This document shows positions 51,008 through 59,349 of a stretch of 64,000 bases of DNA, in pieces. The notes below the pieces were generated by a model. That model was given only the letters and a program-made list of their open reading frames with translations. It was not told the origin of the DNA and did no database searches. Made by a program: the position numbers and the translations under genes. Origin of the DNA: an uncultured Porphyromonadaceae bacterium (GTDB taxonomy: Bacteria; Bacteroidota; Bacteroidia; Bacteroidales; Muribaculaceae); contig CABPYL010000009.1 in assembly GCA_902461565.1 (NCBI GenBank), positions 1-64,000 on the forward strand. Reading direction: 5' to 3'. Each line of letters starts with the position of its first letter. Within the stretch, counting starts at the first letter, position 1.

Positions 51008-52633
51008 GTGGAAACAAAATACATTTTCGTCACTGGAGGTGTGGTATCTTCGTTGGGCAAAGGAATTATTTCCTCGTCTATCGCCTGCCTCCTGAAAGCA
51101 CGTGGTTTCAGGGTAACAATTCAGAAGTTCGACCCATACCTCAACATCGACCCCGGCACACTTAACCCCTACGAGCACGGCGAGTGCTATGTTACCGAAG
51201 ACGGCCGCGAAACCGACCTGGACCTCGGCCACTACGAGCGTTTCACAAACGTTCGCACATCAAAAGCCAACAACGTTACAACGGGCCGTATCTATCAGTC
51301 CGTAATCAACAAAGAACGCCGAGGCGACTATCTTGGCAAGACAGTACAGATTGTACCCCATATCACCGACGAAATCAAACGCCGCGTAAAATTCCTCGGA
51401 ACCACGGGCGACTACGACTTTGTAATAACCGAAATCGGAGGTGTTGTGGGCGACATAGAATCGTTGCCCTTCCTCGAGGCAGTGCGACAGCTGCGGTGGG
51501 AACTAGGCCGCAACAGTCTGAGTGTACATCTCACCTATGTGCCATACATCGCCGCTGCCAAAGAGCTTAAAACCAAGCCTACACAGCATAGCGTAAAAGC
51601 ACTTCAGGAACTCGGCATACAGCCCGACGTACTTGTACTACGCTCCGAGAAAGACATCACAACAGAAGCAAGACGAAAAATTGCCCTTTTCTGTAATGTC
51701 GCTCCGGATGCTGTGGTACAGTCCAAAGACGTCAACTCCATTTACAAGGTGCCCCTGACAATGCACGCCCAGCACCTCGATGAGATTGTGCTGCGCCTCA
51801 CCGACACCCAACCCATCCACGAACCCCGAATGGAGCCCTGGATGAATTTCATCCATAAGTTCGACAACGCTACCGAGACAGTATGTATCGGTCTGGTAGG
51901 AAAATACGTCGAACTTCAGGACGCATACAAATCCATCAGCGAGGCCCTGCTGCACACCGCCACATACGCCGACCGCAAACTGGATCTTGTCTACATCCAC
52001 TCCGAAAAAATAAACGAAGAAAATGTAGACAGCCGTCTCGCCGATCTCGACGGCGTAATAATCGCACCCGGATTCGGTCAGCGCGGTATCGCCGGCAAAT
52101 TCGTTGCCCTTAAATGGTGCCGAGAACACAACGTGCCCACATTCGGCATCTGCCTTGGCATGCAGTGCATGGTTATAGAATATGCCCGCAATGTTCTCGG
52201 ACTTGAGGATGCCAACTCCACCGAAATGGATCCCTACACGCCTCACAGCGTTATCGACCTTATGGAGGAGCAGAAAAACATATCCAACCTCGGCGGGACA
52301 ATGCGTCTGGGCGCTTACGACTGCCATCTGCGCGAAGGCTCGCTTGCAGCCAAGGCATACGGCACACTCGACATACGCGAACGCCACCGCCACCGCTTTG
52401 AATTCAACGAGCACTACCGCAAAGCCTTCGAGGATGCCGGCATGCAGTGCGTAGGCGAGAACCCGGGTTCACACCTCGTAGAAGTTGTTGAAGTACCTTC
52501 GTTGCGCTGGTATGTGGGCACTCAGTATCACCCCGAATATTCCAGCACAGTGCTCTCCCCCAGTCCTATTTTCGCATCCTTCATGAACGCGGCCATCGAG
52601 TATCACAGCGAGAAAGCCGCCAAACAAGCATAA
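51008..52633 (+). CDS. pyrG: CTP synthase
   Basis: PyrG aminates UTP to CTP with ATP and glutamine. The 541-residue protein starts with GTG, giving METKYIFVTGGVVSSLGKG, which is the family N-terminus with the P-loop-like GGVVSSLGKG. The synthetase domain (1-270) contains the invariant EIGGVVGDIESLPF. The glutaminase domain has the oxyanion loop and Cys in FGICLGMQCM, and the His/Glu in QYHPEYSS. It is followed by yidC after 12 nt. The identification is firm; the GTG start is supported because no ATG lies at the conserved N-terminus. Confidence 0.97.
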   Translation: METKYIFVTGGVVSSLGKGIISSSIACLLKARGFRVTIQKFDPYLNIDPGTLNPYEHGECYVTEDGRETDLDLGHYERFTNVRTSKANNVTTGRIYQSVINKERRGDYLGKTVQIVPHITDEIKRRVKFLGTTGDYDFVITEIGGVVGDIESLPFLEAVRQLRWELGRNSLSVHLTYVPYIAAAKELKTKPTQHSVKALQELGIQPDVLVLRSEKDITTEARRKIALFCNVAPDAVVQSKDVNSIYKVPLTMHAQHLDEIVLRLTDTQPIHEPRMEPWMNFIHKFDNATETVCIGLVGKYVELQDAYKSISEALLHTATYADRKLDLVYIHSEKINEENVDSRLADLDGVIIAPGFGQRGIAGKFVALKWCREHNVPTFGICLGMQCMVIEYARNVLGLEDANSTEMDPYTPHSVIDLMEEQKNISNLGGTMRLGAYDCHLREGSLAAKAYGTLDIRERHRHRFEFNEHYRKAFEDAGMQCVGENPGSHLVEVVEVPSLRWYVGTQYHPEYSSTVLSPSPIFASFMNAAIEYHSEKAAKQA

Positions 52634-52645
52634 GTAATTTATACA

Positions 52646-54712
52646 ATGGATAAAAACACAGTTACAGGCCTTATTCTTATGGCTGTGGTGATGTTCGGTT
52701 TCATGTGGCTGAGCATGCCCGACAAGAACGAGACACAGGCCGGCAAACCGCAGACAGAACAGACAAAGACAGGCGACACGCAAAAAGAAACTTCCACAGT
52801 GCCCACCGCTGCCGACAGCGTGGCCCTTGCCGAAGCAGTACGGGCCGCAGGCCAGCAGACCGGAGGAATATTCACCTTTACCAAAGACGGTCTTGTCCTG
52901 CAATTCGACAGCATAACCGGCCTCAGCGGCACTTACACCGAAGGCTCTGCCAAAGCGACTCTCTCCGAGATTTTCGCAGGTAAATCCACCCTGACAGCCT
53001 CGCAGAGCAAGCGTGCTATGGAAGCTATCAAAAAGGTGGTGGACAATGCCGCACGCTACGAAGGCTTCGCCCGCTATCTCGGCGGCGAGGAAACCGAACA
53101 GGTGCTTGAGAACGACCTTGTAAAAATCACCCTTGCCAGCCGCGGAGCTATAGTTAAGCAGGTAGAACTGAAGAAATACAAGACCGAGCGCGGCCCGGAA
53201 CCGGAGAATATCCTTCTGTTCCGAGGCGATAACGACGGCTACGGCTTCCGTTTCTTCACTGCCGAGCAGCGCATAGACACGCGCGATTTCAACTTCAAGA
53301 CACGTGTGGATGCCGACAGCAGCGTTTTCATGTATATGGAACCTGCACCGGGCGCATACTGGGGTATACGCTACCGCCTGAATCCCGAAGGCTACAATGT
53401 TTCCATGAATATTGAACAGAAAGGCATGGAAGCCATTCTGCCTCCCAACACATCAAGCATGGAATTCAGCTGGCACCAGCGTATGGCGCGCAACGAGGTG
53501 GGCCGCACTTTCGAAGAACGCAACAGCGCCATATACTATAAATACGTAGGCGAAGGTGTGGACGATATCGATGCCAACAAAGACGACAGCGAGTCGCTCA
53601 ACGGCCGCTTGCGCTGGATAGCATTCAAGAACCAGTTCTTCTCCAGCGTCATTATCGCCCGCAACGACTTCAGTTCCGCCGAAGTGGAACAGAAGAATAT
53701 CAAATCCGAGAACTTCCTCAAGGATATGAACATGACGGCATCCGTACCTTATACCAACGCCGACGGAAACGCCGCAAGTTTCGATTTTTACTTCGGCCCC
53801 AACGACTACCCATTGCTGAGCAGCCTCGACGAAACCCTCGGTTACGAGGACGACGGCCTCTCGCTGACACGCCTGATACCTCTCGGCTGGACCCTATTCC
53901 GTTGGATCAACACAATCATCGTTATTCCGGTGTTCACATTCCTCGGCTCTTTCATCAGCAACTACGGCATAATTATCCTGCTGCTCACAATCTTTATAAA
54001 GCTGATAATATTCCCCTTCTCGTTCAAGAGCTTCAAGAGCCAGGCAAAGATGCGCGTGCTTGCTCCCGAAATTAAGGAAATCAACGAAAAATATCCCGAC
54101 CAGGCCGACGCGATGAAGCGCCAGCAGGAAACGATGGCCCTTTACAGCCGCGTAGGCGCAAGCCCCTTCGCCGGCTGCCTGCCCATGCTGCTCCAGATGC
54201 CGGTACTTATTGCCATGTTCTCCTTCCTCCCATCGGCAATCGAGCTGCGCGGCCAGTCGTTCCTGTGGGCACACGATCTCTCGGCGCCTGACTATATCTT
54301 CGCCCTGCCGTTCAACATACCCTTCTACGGAGACCACGTGAGCCTGTTCTGCCTCCTTATGACGATTATAAACGTTATATACATGAAGGTGAGCATGCAG
54401 AGCCAACCGCAGAACAGCAATATGCCTGGCATGAAAATCATGACCTACATGATGCCGGTAATGTTCTTGTTCTTCTTCAACGATTACGCCTCCGGCCTGA
54501 GCTACTACTACCTGCTGTCTCTCCTTATCACCATTGTGCAGACCTATATTTTCCGTAAGTGCATCGACGAGAATAAAGTTCGCGAACAGCTTCTTGCCAA
54601 TGCCCGCAAGCCCAAGAAAAAGAGCGGCTTCATGGCTCGTCTGGAAGCAGCGCAGCGCGAAGCTCTTGCTGCACAGCGCGCACAGCAGCAACAGAACAAG
54701 CGCCGTAAATAA
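52646..54712 (+). CDS. yidC: Membrane protein insertase YidC
   Basis: YidC inserts and folds inner-membrane proteins, with or without SecYEG. The 688-residue protein has an N-terminal TM helix (about 5-22), a low-complexity linker and a large periplasmic P1 domain (about 105-400). Five C-terminal helices follow, containing IIFPFSFKSFKSQAKM, RVGASPFAGCLPMLLQMPVLIAMF and MMPVMFLFFFNDYASGLSYYYLLS. The C-terminal tail is Lys/Arg/Gln-rich, as in ribosome-binding YidC. It is longer than E. coli YidC through the linker and tail. It is 12 nt after pyrG and ends at a terminator. Confidence 0.96.
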   Translation: MDKNTVTGLILMAVVMFGFMWLSMPDKNETQAGKPQTEQTKTGDTQKETSTVPTAADSVALAEAVRAAGQQTGGIFTFTKDGLVLQFDSITGLSGTYTEGSAKATLSEIFAGKSTLTASQSKRAMEAIKKVVDNAARYEGFARYLGGEETEQVLENDLVKITLASRGAIVKQVELKKYKTERGPEPENILLFRGDNDGYGFRFFTAEQRIDTRDFNFKTRVDADSSVFMYMEPAPGAYWGIRYRLNPEGYNVSMNIEQKGMEAILPPNTSSMEFSWHQRMARNEVGRTFEERNSAIYYKYVGEGVDDIDANKDDSESLNGRLRWIAFKNQFFSSVIIARNDFSSAEVEQKNIKSENFLKDMNMTASVPYTNADGNAASFDFYFGPNDYPLLSSLDETLGYEDDGLSLTRLIPLGWTLFRWINTIIVIPVFTFLGSFISNYGIIILLLTIFIKLIIFPFSFKSFKSQAKMRVLAPEIKEINEKYPDQADAMKRQQETMALYSRVGASPFAGCLPMLLQMPVLIAMFSFLPSAIELRGQSFLWAHDLSAPDYIFALPFNIPFYGDHVSLFCLLMTIINVIYMKVSMQSQPQNSNMPGMKIMTYMMPVMFLFFFNDYASGLSYYYLLSLLITIVQTYIFRKCIDENKVREQLLANARKPKKKSGFMARLEAAQREALAAQRAQQQQNKRRK

Positions 54713-54736
54713 TCTTGCTGTCCGAAAATATATCAG

Positions 54737-54771
54737 GTACCGCCACCGACACATCGATGGCGGTACTTTTT
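54737..54771 (+). terminator. Intrinsic terminator after yidC
   Basis: GTACCGCCA and TGGCGGTAC flank a loop and are followed by TTTTT. Confidence 0.8.
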
Positions 54772-54968
54772 ATCACAGCCCAGGGCTATGTCAGCCTGAA
54801 AAATATGTAACCCGCAGCACTGATTTACTGTGCAGCGACATACCTCCGTAAGTCTACCTCGCCGACAGTAGAAACACGACCAGTATTTTTTGCACTACTT
54901 ACATAACTGTTAATTAAATTTAACCTCAAATTTTAGAGCCGCCAGAGTCAAATACCATTTTTTTTGAT

Positions 54969-54976
54969 TAACTTTG
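54969..54976 (+). promoter_or_regulatory. -7 element of nifJ
   Basis: TAACTTTG lies 49 nt before the nifJ start; the -33 element is not clear. The preceding 200 nt after the yidC terminator are AT-rich and hold no gene I can see. Confidence 0.55.
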
Positions 54977-55025
54977 TGGCTTAAAACCAGAATTTTATTT
55001 AGACAGATAACCAAACAAAAACGTT

Positions 55026-58000
55026 ATGAGTAAAGAGAAAAAATTCTTGACTTGCGACGGTAACCAGGCAGCAGCCCATGTCAGCTATATGTTTACAGAA
55101 GTTGCCGCCATTTACCCCATCACCCCGTCGTCGACTATGGCAGAATACGTTGACGAATGGTCGGCAGCAGGTCGTAAGAACATTTTCGGCGAGACAGTAC
55201 TCGTTCAGGAAATGCAATCGGAAGGCGGTGCTGCAGGTGCCGTGCACGGCTCACTTCAGGCCGGTGCCCTCACCACCACCTACACCGCATCGCAGGGCCT
55301 CCTGCTGATGATTCCGAACATGTACAAGATTGCAGGCGAACTTCTTCCCACAGTATTCCATGTTTCGGCCCGCACAATCGCATCGCACGCCCTCTCCATC
55401 TTCGGCGACCACCAGGACGTGATGTCCGTACGCCAGACAGGCTTCGCCATGCTTGCCGAAGGCTCTGTACAGGAAGTTATGGACCTCGCCGGTGTGGCAC
55501 ACCTGGCGACAATCAAGGCCCGCGTGCCTTTCGTAAACTTCTTCGACGGTTTCCGCACATCGCACGAAATCCAGAAAATCGAAGCAATGGACCAGGAAGA
55601 CCTCGCTCCGCTTATCGATCAGGAAGCCCTGGCCCAGTTCCGTAAAGACGCCCTCACACCCGACGCTCCCGTAGCCCGCGGCCTCGCCGAGAACGGCGAC
55701 GTTTTCTTCCAGCACCGCGAAGCTTGCAACGAACACTATAACGCCGTTCCCGAAATTGTTGAAAGCTACATGGCCGAAATCGGCAAGATTACCGGCCGTG
55801 AATACCACCTGTTCAACTACTACGGCGCACCGGATGCCGAACGCGTAATCATCGCAATGGGTTCGGTAACACAGGCAATCCAGGAAGCTATCGACAGCCT
55901 CATCGCCAAAGGCGAGAAAGTAGGCCTTGTATCGGTTCATCTGTACCGTCCTTTCTCCGCCAAGCACCTGCTCGCAGCTGTTCCAGCAACTGCAAAACGC
56001 ATTGCCGTGCTCGACCGTACCAAAGAACCCGGCGCTAACGGCGAGCCCCTGTACCTCGATGTAAAAGAAGTATTCTATGGACGCGAGAACGCCCCCATCA
56101 TCGTTGGTGGCCGCTACGGTCTGGCATCGAAGGACACAACGCCCTCCCAGATTCTCAGCGTATTCGAAAACCTCGCTCTGCCCATGCCCAAGGACCACTT
56201 CACCATCGGCATTGTAGACGACGTTACCTTTACTTCGCTGCCCCTGCTGCCCGAAGTTGCCCTCGGCGACGCCGGCACATTCGAAGCCAAATTCTACGGT
56301 CTCGGCGCCGACGGTACTGTAGGTGCCAACAAGAACTCCGTAAAAATTATCGGCGACAACACCGACAAATACTGCCAGGCATATTTCGCATACGACTCCA
56401 AGAAGTCCGGAGGCTTCACCTGCTCGCACCTGCGTTTCGGCGACAAACCCATCCGTTCCACTTATCTTGTGAACACCCCCAACTTCGTCGCATGCCATGT
56501 ACAGGCCTACCTGCACATGTACGATGTTACCCGCGGCTTGCGCGACGGAGGCACATTCCTTCTCAACACCATCTGGGAAGGCGACGAGCTTGCCAAGAAC
56601 CTGCCCAACAATGTAAAGCGTTACTTTGCCGAGCACAACATCACCGTTTATTACATCAACGCCACTAAGATAGCCCAGGAAATCGGCCTAGGTAACCGCA
56701 CCAACACCATTCTGCAGAGTGCCTTCTTCCGTATCACCGAAGTTATCCCCGTCGACCTTGCCATAGAGCAGATGAAGAAATTCATCGTAAAGAGCTACGG
56801 TAAAAAAGGACAGGACGTTGTAGACAAGAACAACCAGGCTGTTGACCGCGGCGGTGAATACCACACACTCACTGTAGACCCCGCATGGGCTACCCTCCCC
56901 GAGGACTCTAACGCTGCCAACAACGATCCCGAGTTCATCAACAAACTCGTCCGTCCCATCAACGCGCAGGACGGCGACCTCCTCAAGGTTTCCGATTTCA
57001 AGGATATTCCCGACGGCACCTGGGAACAGGGCACCGCTGCCTACGAAAAACGCGGCGTAGCCGCTTTCGTTCCCGAGTGGGACAAAGACAACTGCATCCA
57101 GTGCAACAAGTGCGCCTATGTATGCCCCCACGCTGCAATCCGCCCATTCGTCCTCACCGACGCCGAGGCTCAGGCAGCTCCCTTCGGCACAGAAGGTACC
57201 ATTCCGGCACTCGGTCCCTCGTTCAAGGGTATGCACTTCATCCAGGCCGTAGACGTCCTCGACTGCCTCGGCTGCAGCAACTGCGTTGACGTATGCCCCG
57301 GCAAGAAGGGCGTGAAAGCCCTCGCCATGAAGCCTCTGGAGACTCAGCTCAACATTCAGAAAGACTGGGACTACTGCGTAACAAGCGTAGAATCCAAACA
57401 GAACCTTGTAGATATCAAGGCCAACGTAAAGAACAGCCAGTTCGCCACCCCGCTCTTCGAGTTCTCCGGCGCTTGCTCGGGCTGCGGCGAGACACCTTAC
57501 GTAAAACTCATCAGCCAGCTCTACGGCGACCACGAAATGGTAGCCAATGCAACCGGTTGCTCGTCCATCTACTCCGGTTCCGTTCCCTCCACTCCTTATA
57601 CCACCAACGCCAAGGGCTACGGTCCTGCATGGGCAAACTCGCTGTTCGAGGACTTCGCTGAATTCGGCCTTGGCATGAAGATTGCCACCAACAAGATGCG
57701 CGAGCGTGTAGCCGAGGTGATGAATCAGATTATCGCCTGCGACTGCTGCAACGAGGAAATGAAGGAACTGGCCAAGAAATGGCTCGCTACTCCCAACGAT
57801 GCCGCAGCAACACGCGAAGTGGCAGAAAAACTCGTTCCTCTGTGCGAGAAGTGCAACTGCGAGACATGCGGTAAGCTACTCACCCTCAAGGGCTACATCG
57901 CTGCCCGTTCGCAGTGGATCATCGCCGGCGACGGTGCCGCATACGATATCGGCTTCGGCGGTCTCGACCACGTTCTTGCTACTGGCGAGAACGTAAACGT

Positions 58001-58610
58001 ACTCGTTGTCGACACCGAGGTATACTCCAACACCGGCGGCCAGTCGTCCAAGGCAACACCGCTCGGTGCCATCGCCAAGTTTGCATCCGCAGGCAAGCGT
58101 ATCCGCAAGAAAGACCTCGGTCTTATCGCAACAACCTACGGCTACGTATATGTGGCACAGGTGGCTATGGGCGCCGACCAGGCTCAGACACTCAAGGCTA
58201 TCCGCGAGGCTGAGGCATACGACGGTCCTTCGCTGATTATCGCATACGCTCCGTGTATCAACCACGGCATCAAGGCAGGCATGGGCCACTCGCAGTCTGA
58301 GGAAGCCAAGGCCGTCGCTTGCGGCTACTGGCATCTGTGGCGCTACAACCCCGCTGCAGAAGAAGCCGGACAGAATCCCTTCACACTGGACAGCAAAGCA
58401 CCCAACTGGGACGAGTTCGAAAACTTCCTGCTTGGCGAAGTACGCTATGCAACCGTGCAGAAACAGTATCCCGCCGAAGCTGCCGAACTGTTCGCTGCCG
58501 CAAAGGCAAACGCACAGTGGCGCTACAACAACTATGTACGCCTCTCGCAGCAGTCGTGGGGAACAGATCCCATCATCGAACCCATCGAAAAGAAAAACGA
58601 ACAGCTCTAA
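55026..58610 (+). CDS. nifJ: Pyruvate:ferredoxin (flavodoxin) oxidoreductase
   Basis: This single-chain enzyme converts pyruvate, CoA and oxidised ferredoxin to acetyl-CoA, CO2 and reduced ferredoxin in anaerobes. The 1194-residue protein has the fused domain order of PFOR. The N-terminal domains contain IYPITPSSTMAEYVDEW and bind pyruvate/TPP. A gamma domain is followed by a ferredoxin domain with two 4Fe-4S sites (CIQCNKCAYVCPH and CLGCSNCVDVCPG). The C-terminal TPP domain has CSGCGETPYVKL and GDGAAYDIGFGGLDHV. It has its own promoter and terminator and C-biased codons, so it is probably highly expressed. Confidence 0.98.
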   Translation: MSKEKKFLTCDGNQAAAHVSYMFTEVAAIYPITPSSTMAEYVDEWSAAGRKNIFGETVLVQEMQSEGGAAGAVHGSLQAGALTTTYTASQGLLLMIPNMYKIAGELLPTVFHVSARTIASHALSIFGDHQDVMSVRQTGFAMLAEGSVQEVMDLAGVAHLATIKARVPFVNFFDGFRTSHEIQKIEAMDQEDLAPLIDQEALAQFRKDALTPDAPVARGLAENGDVFFQHREACNEHYNAVPEIVESYMAEIGKITGREYHLFNYYGAPDAERVIIAMGSVTQAIQEAIDSLIAKGEKVGLVSVHLYRPFSAKHLLAAVPATAKRIAVLDRTKEPGANGEPLYLDVKEVFYGRENAPIIVGGRYGLASKDTTPSQILSVFENLALPMPKDHFTIGIVDDVTFTSLPLLPEVALGDAGTFEAKFYGLGADGTVGANKNSVKIIGDNTDKYCQAYFAYDSKKSGGFTCSHLRFGDKPIRSTYLVNTPNFVACHVQAYLHMYDVTRGLRDGGTFLLNTIWEGDELAKNLPNNVKRYFAEHNITVYYINATKIAQEIGLGNRTNTILQSAFFRITEVIPVDLAIEQMKKFIVKSYGKKGQDVVDKNNQAVDRGGEYHTLTVDPAWATLPEDSNAANNDPEFINKLVRPINAQDGDLLKVSDFKDIPDGTWEQGTAAYEKRGVAAFVPEWDKDNCIQCNKCAYVCPHAAIRPFVLTDAEAQAAPFGTEGTIPALGPSFKGMHFIQAVDVLDCLGCSNCVDVCPGKKGVKALAMKPLETQLNIQKDWDYCVTSVESKQNLVDIKANVKNSQFATPLFEFSGACSGCGETPYVKLISQLYGDHEMVANATGCSSIYSGSVPSTPYTTNAKGYGPAWANSLFEDFAEFGLGMKIATNKMRERVAEVMNQIIACDCCNEEMKELAKKWLATPNDAAATREVAEKLVPLCEKCNCETCGKLLTLKGYIAARSQWIIAGDGAAYDIGFGGLDHVLATGENVNVLVVDTEVYSNTGGQSSKATPLGAIAKFASAGKRIRKKDLGLIATTYGYVYVAQVAMGADQAQTLKAIREAEAYDGPSLIIAYAPCINHGIKAGMGHSQSEEAKAVACGYWHLWRYNPAAEEAGQNPFTLDSKAPNWDEFENFLLGEVRYATVQKQYPAEAAELFAAAKANAQWRYNNYVRLSQQSWGTDPIIEPIEKKNEQL

Positions 58611-58627
58611 AATAAGCTGACATCAAT

Positions 58628-58664
58628 AAAAAGACAGGGACGCCCGCGCGCCCCTGTCTTTTTT
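58628..58664 (+). terminator. Intrinsic terminator of nifJ
   Basis: AAAAGACAGGG and CCCTGTCTTTT surround a GC-rich stem-loop and are followed by more T. Confidence 0.85.
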
Positions 58665-58740
58665 ATTTCATACAACCGCCAAGTTTGTAGTGAAAATATG
58701 AATTTTCAACGTGGAGCTATATATATCAGCAAAAAAATAG

Positions 58741-58748
58741 TAATTTTG
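58741..58748 (+). promoter_or_regulatory. -7 element of the PH-domain gene (leaderless)
   Basis: TAATTTTG ends only 4 nt before the start codon, so the mRNA would begin at or next to the ATG. Confidence 0.55.
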
Positions 58749-58752
58749 TAAC

Positions 58753-59172
58753 ATGGAAAAGGTTTATAAATCAAAAGTCGCCAAATGGTATCTATGGACG
58801 TGCATAGGGGTTACTGCTGCATTTGCCGGTACTTTGTTCTTATGCTATCGATCCACATGGATACTCTTTATAGATGTAGTACTTATAGGTATATGTGCTG
58901 CCTTTATGCTTGATATGTTATTCCACACAGATTATACAATCAAAGGAGATACGTTATACATACGCTGCGGAGTATTGTTCCACATGACATTGCCGATAAG
59001 CAAAATAAGTGAAATCACCCATAAATCGACAATATTATCATCTCCGGCGTTGTCCGCAAAGCGGATAGGCATAAGATATGGTCTTAAAAACTGGGTATAT
59101 ATTTCCCCGCAAAACCAGGAAGATTTTATATCGGACATCAAATCAATAAACCCGGGAATCACTATAGACTAA
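58753..59172 (+). CDS. Small membrane protein with bacterial PH domain
   Basis: A 139-residue protein with two TM helices (about 12-31 and 37-58) and a C-terminal bacterial pleckstrin-homology-type domain (about 60-135: YTIKGDTLYIRCGVLF, ISKISEITHKST). It resembles the YdbT/YdbS-like small PH membrane proteins. The domain binds protein or lipid partners in some relatives, but no function is established here. It is a stand-alone gene between nifJ and hppA, more AT-rich than either, with a near-leaderless promoter. Confidence 0.83.
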   Translation: MEKVYKSKVAKWYLWTCIGVTAAFAGTLFLCYRSTWILFIDVVLIGICAAFMLDMLFHTDYTIKGDTLYIRCGVLFHMTLPISKISEITHKSTILSSPALSAKRIGIRYGLKNWVYISPQNQEDFISDIKSINPGITID

Positions 59173-59259
59173 AAAAAAGCATGCCCTGAAGATGTTTCAT
59201 TAAATAATATTACATCCTATAATTTTCGTGGTATAGGCACTTATTTAAGATTATTTTAT

Positions 59260-59267
59260 TAATTTTG
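59260..59267 (+). promoter_or_regulatory. -7 element of hppA
   Basis: TAATTTTG lies 82 nt before the hppA start. The -33 element is not obvious. Confidence 0.5.
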
Positions 59268-59349
59268 AAGCCACGAAAGATAATTTTCGGCCAGCAAAAC
59301 GCACAACAAACCTTAAAAGCTATATTTTAACACATTTAAACCTTAGACA

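Noticed and set aside
55251..56636. A 461-codon minus-strand frame opposite nifJ
   Set aside because: Antisense shadow of a strongly codon-biased gene; no recognisable domain.
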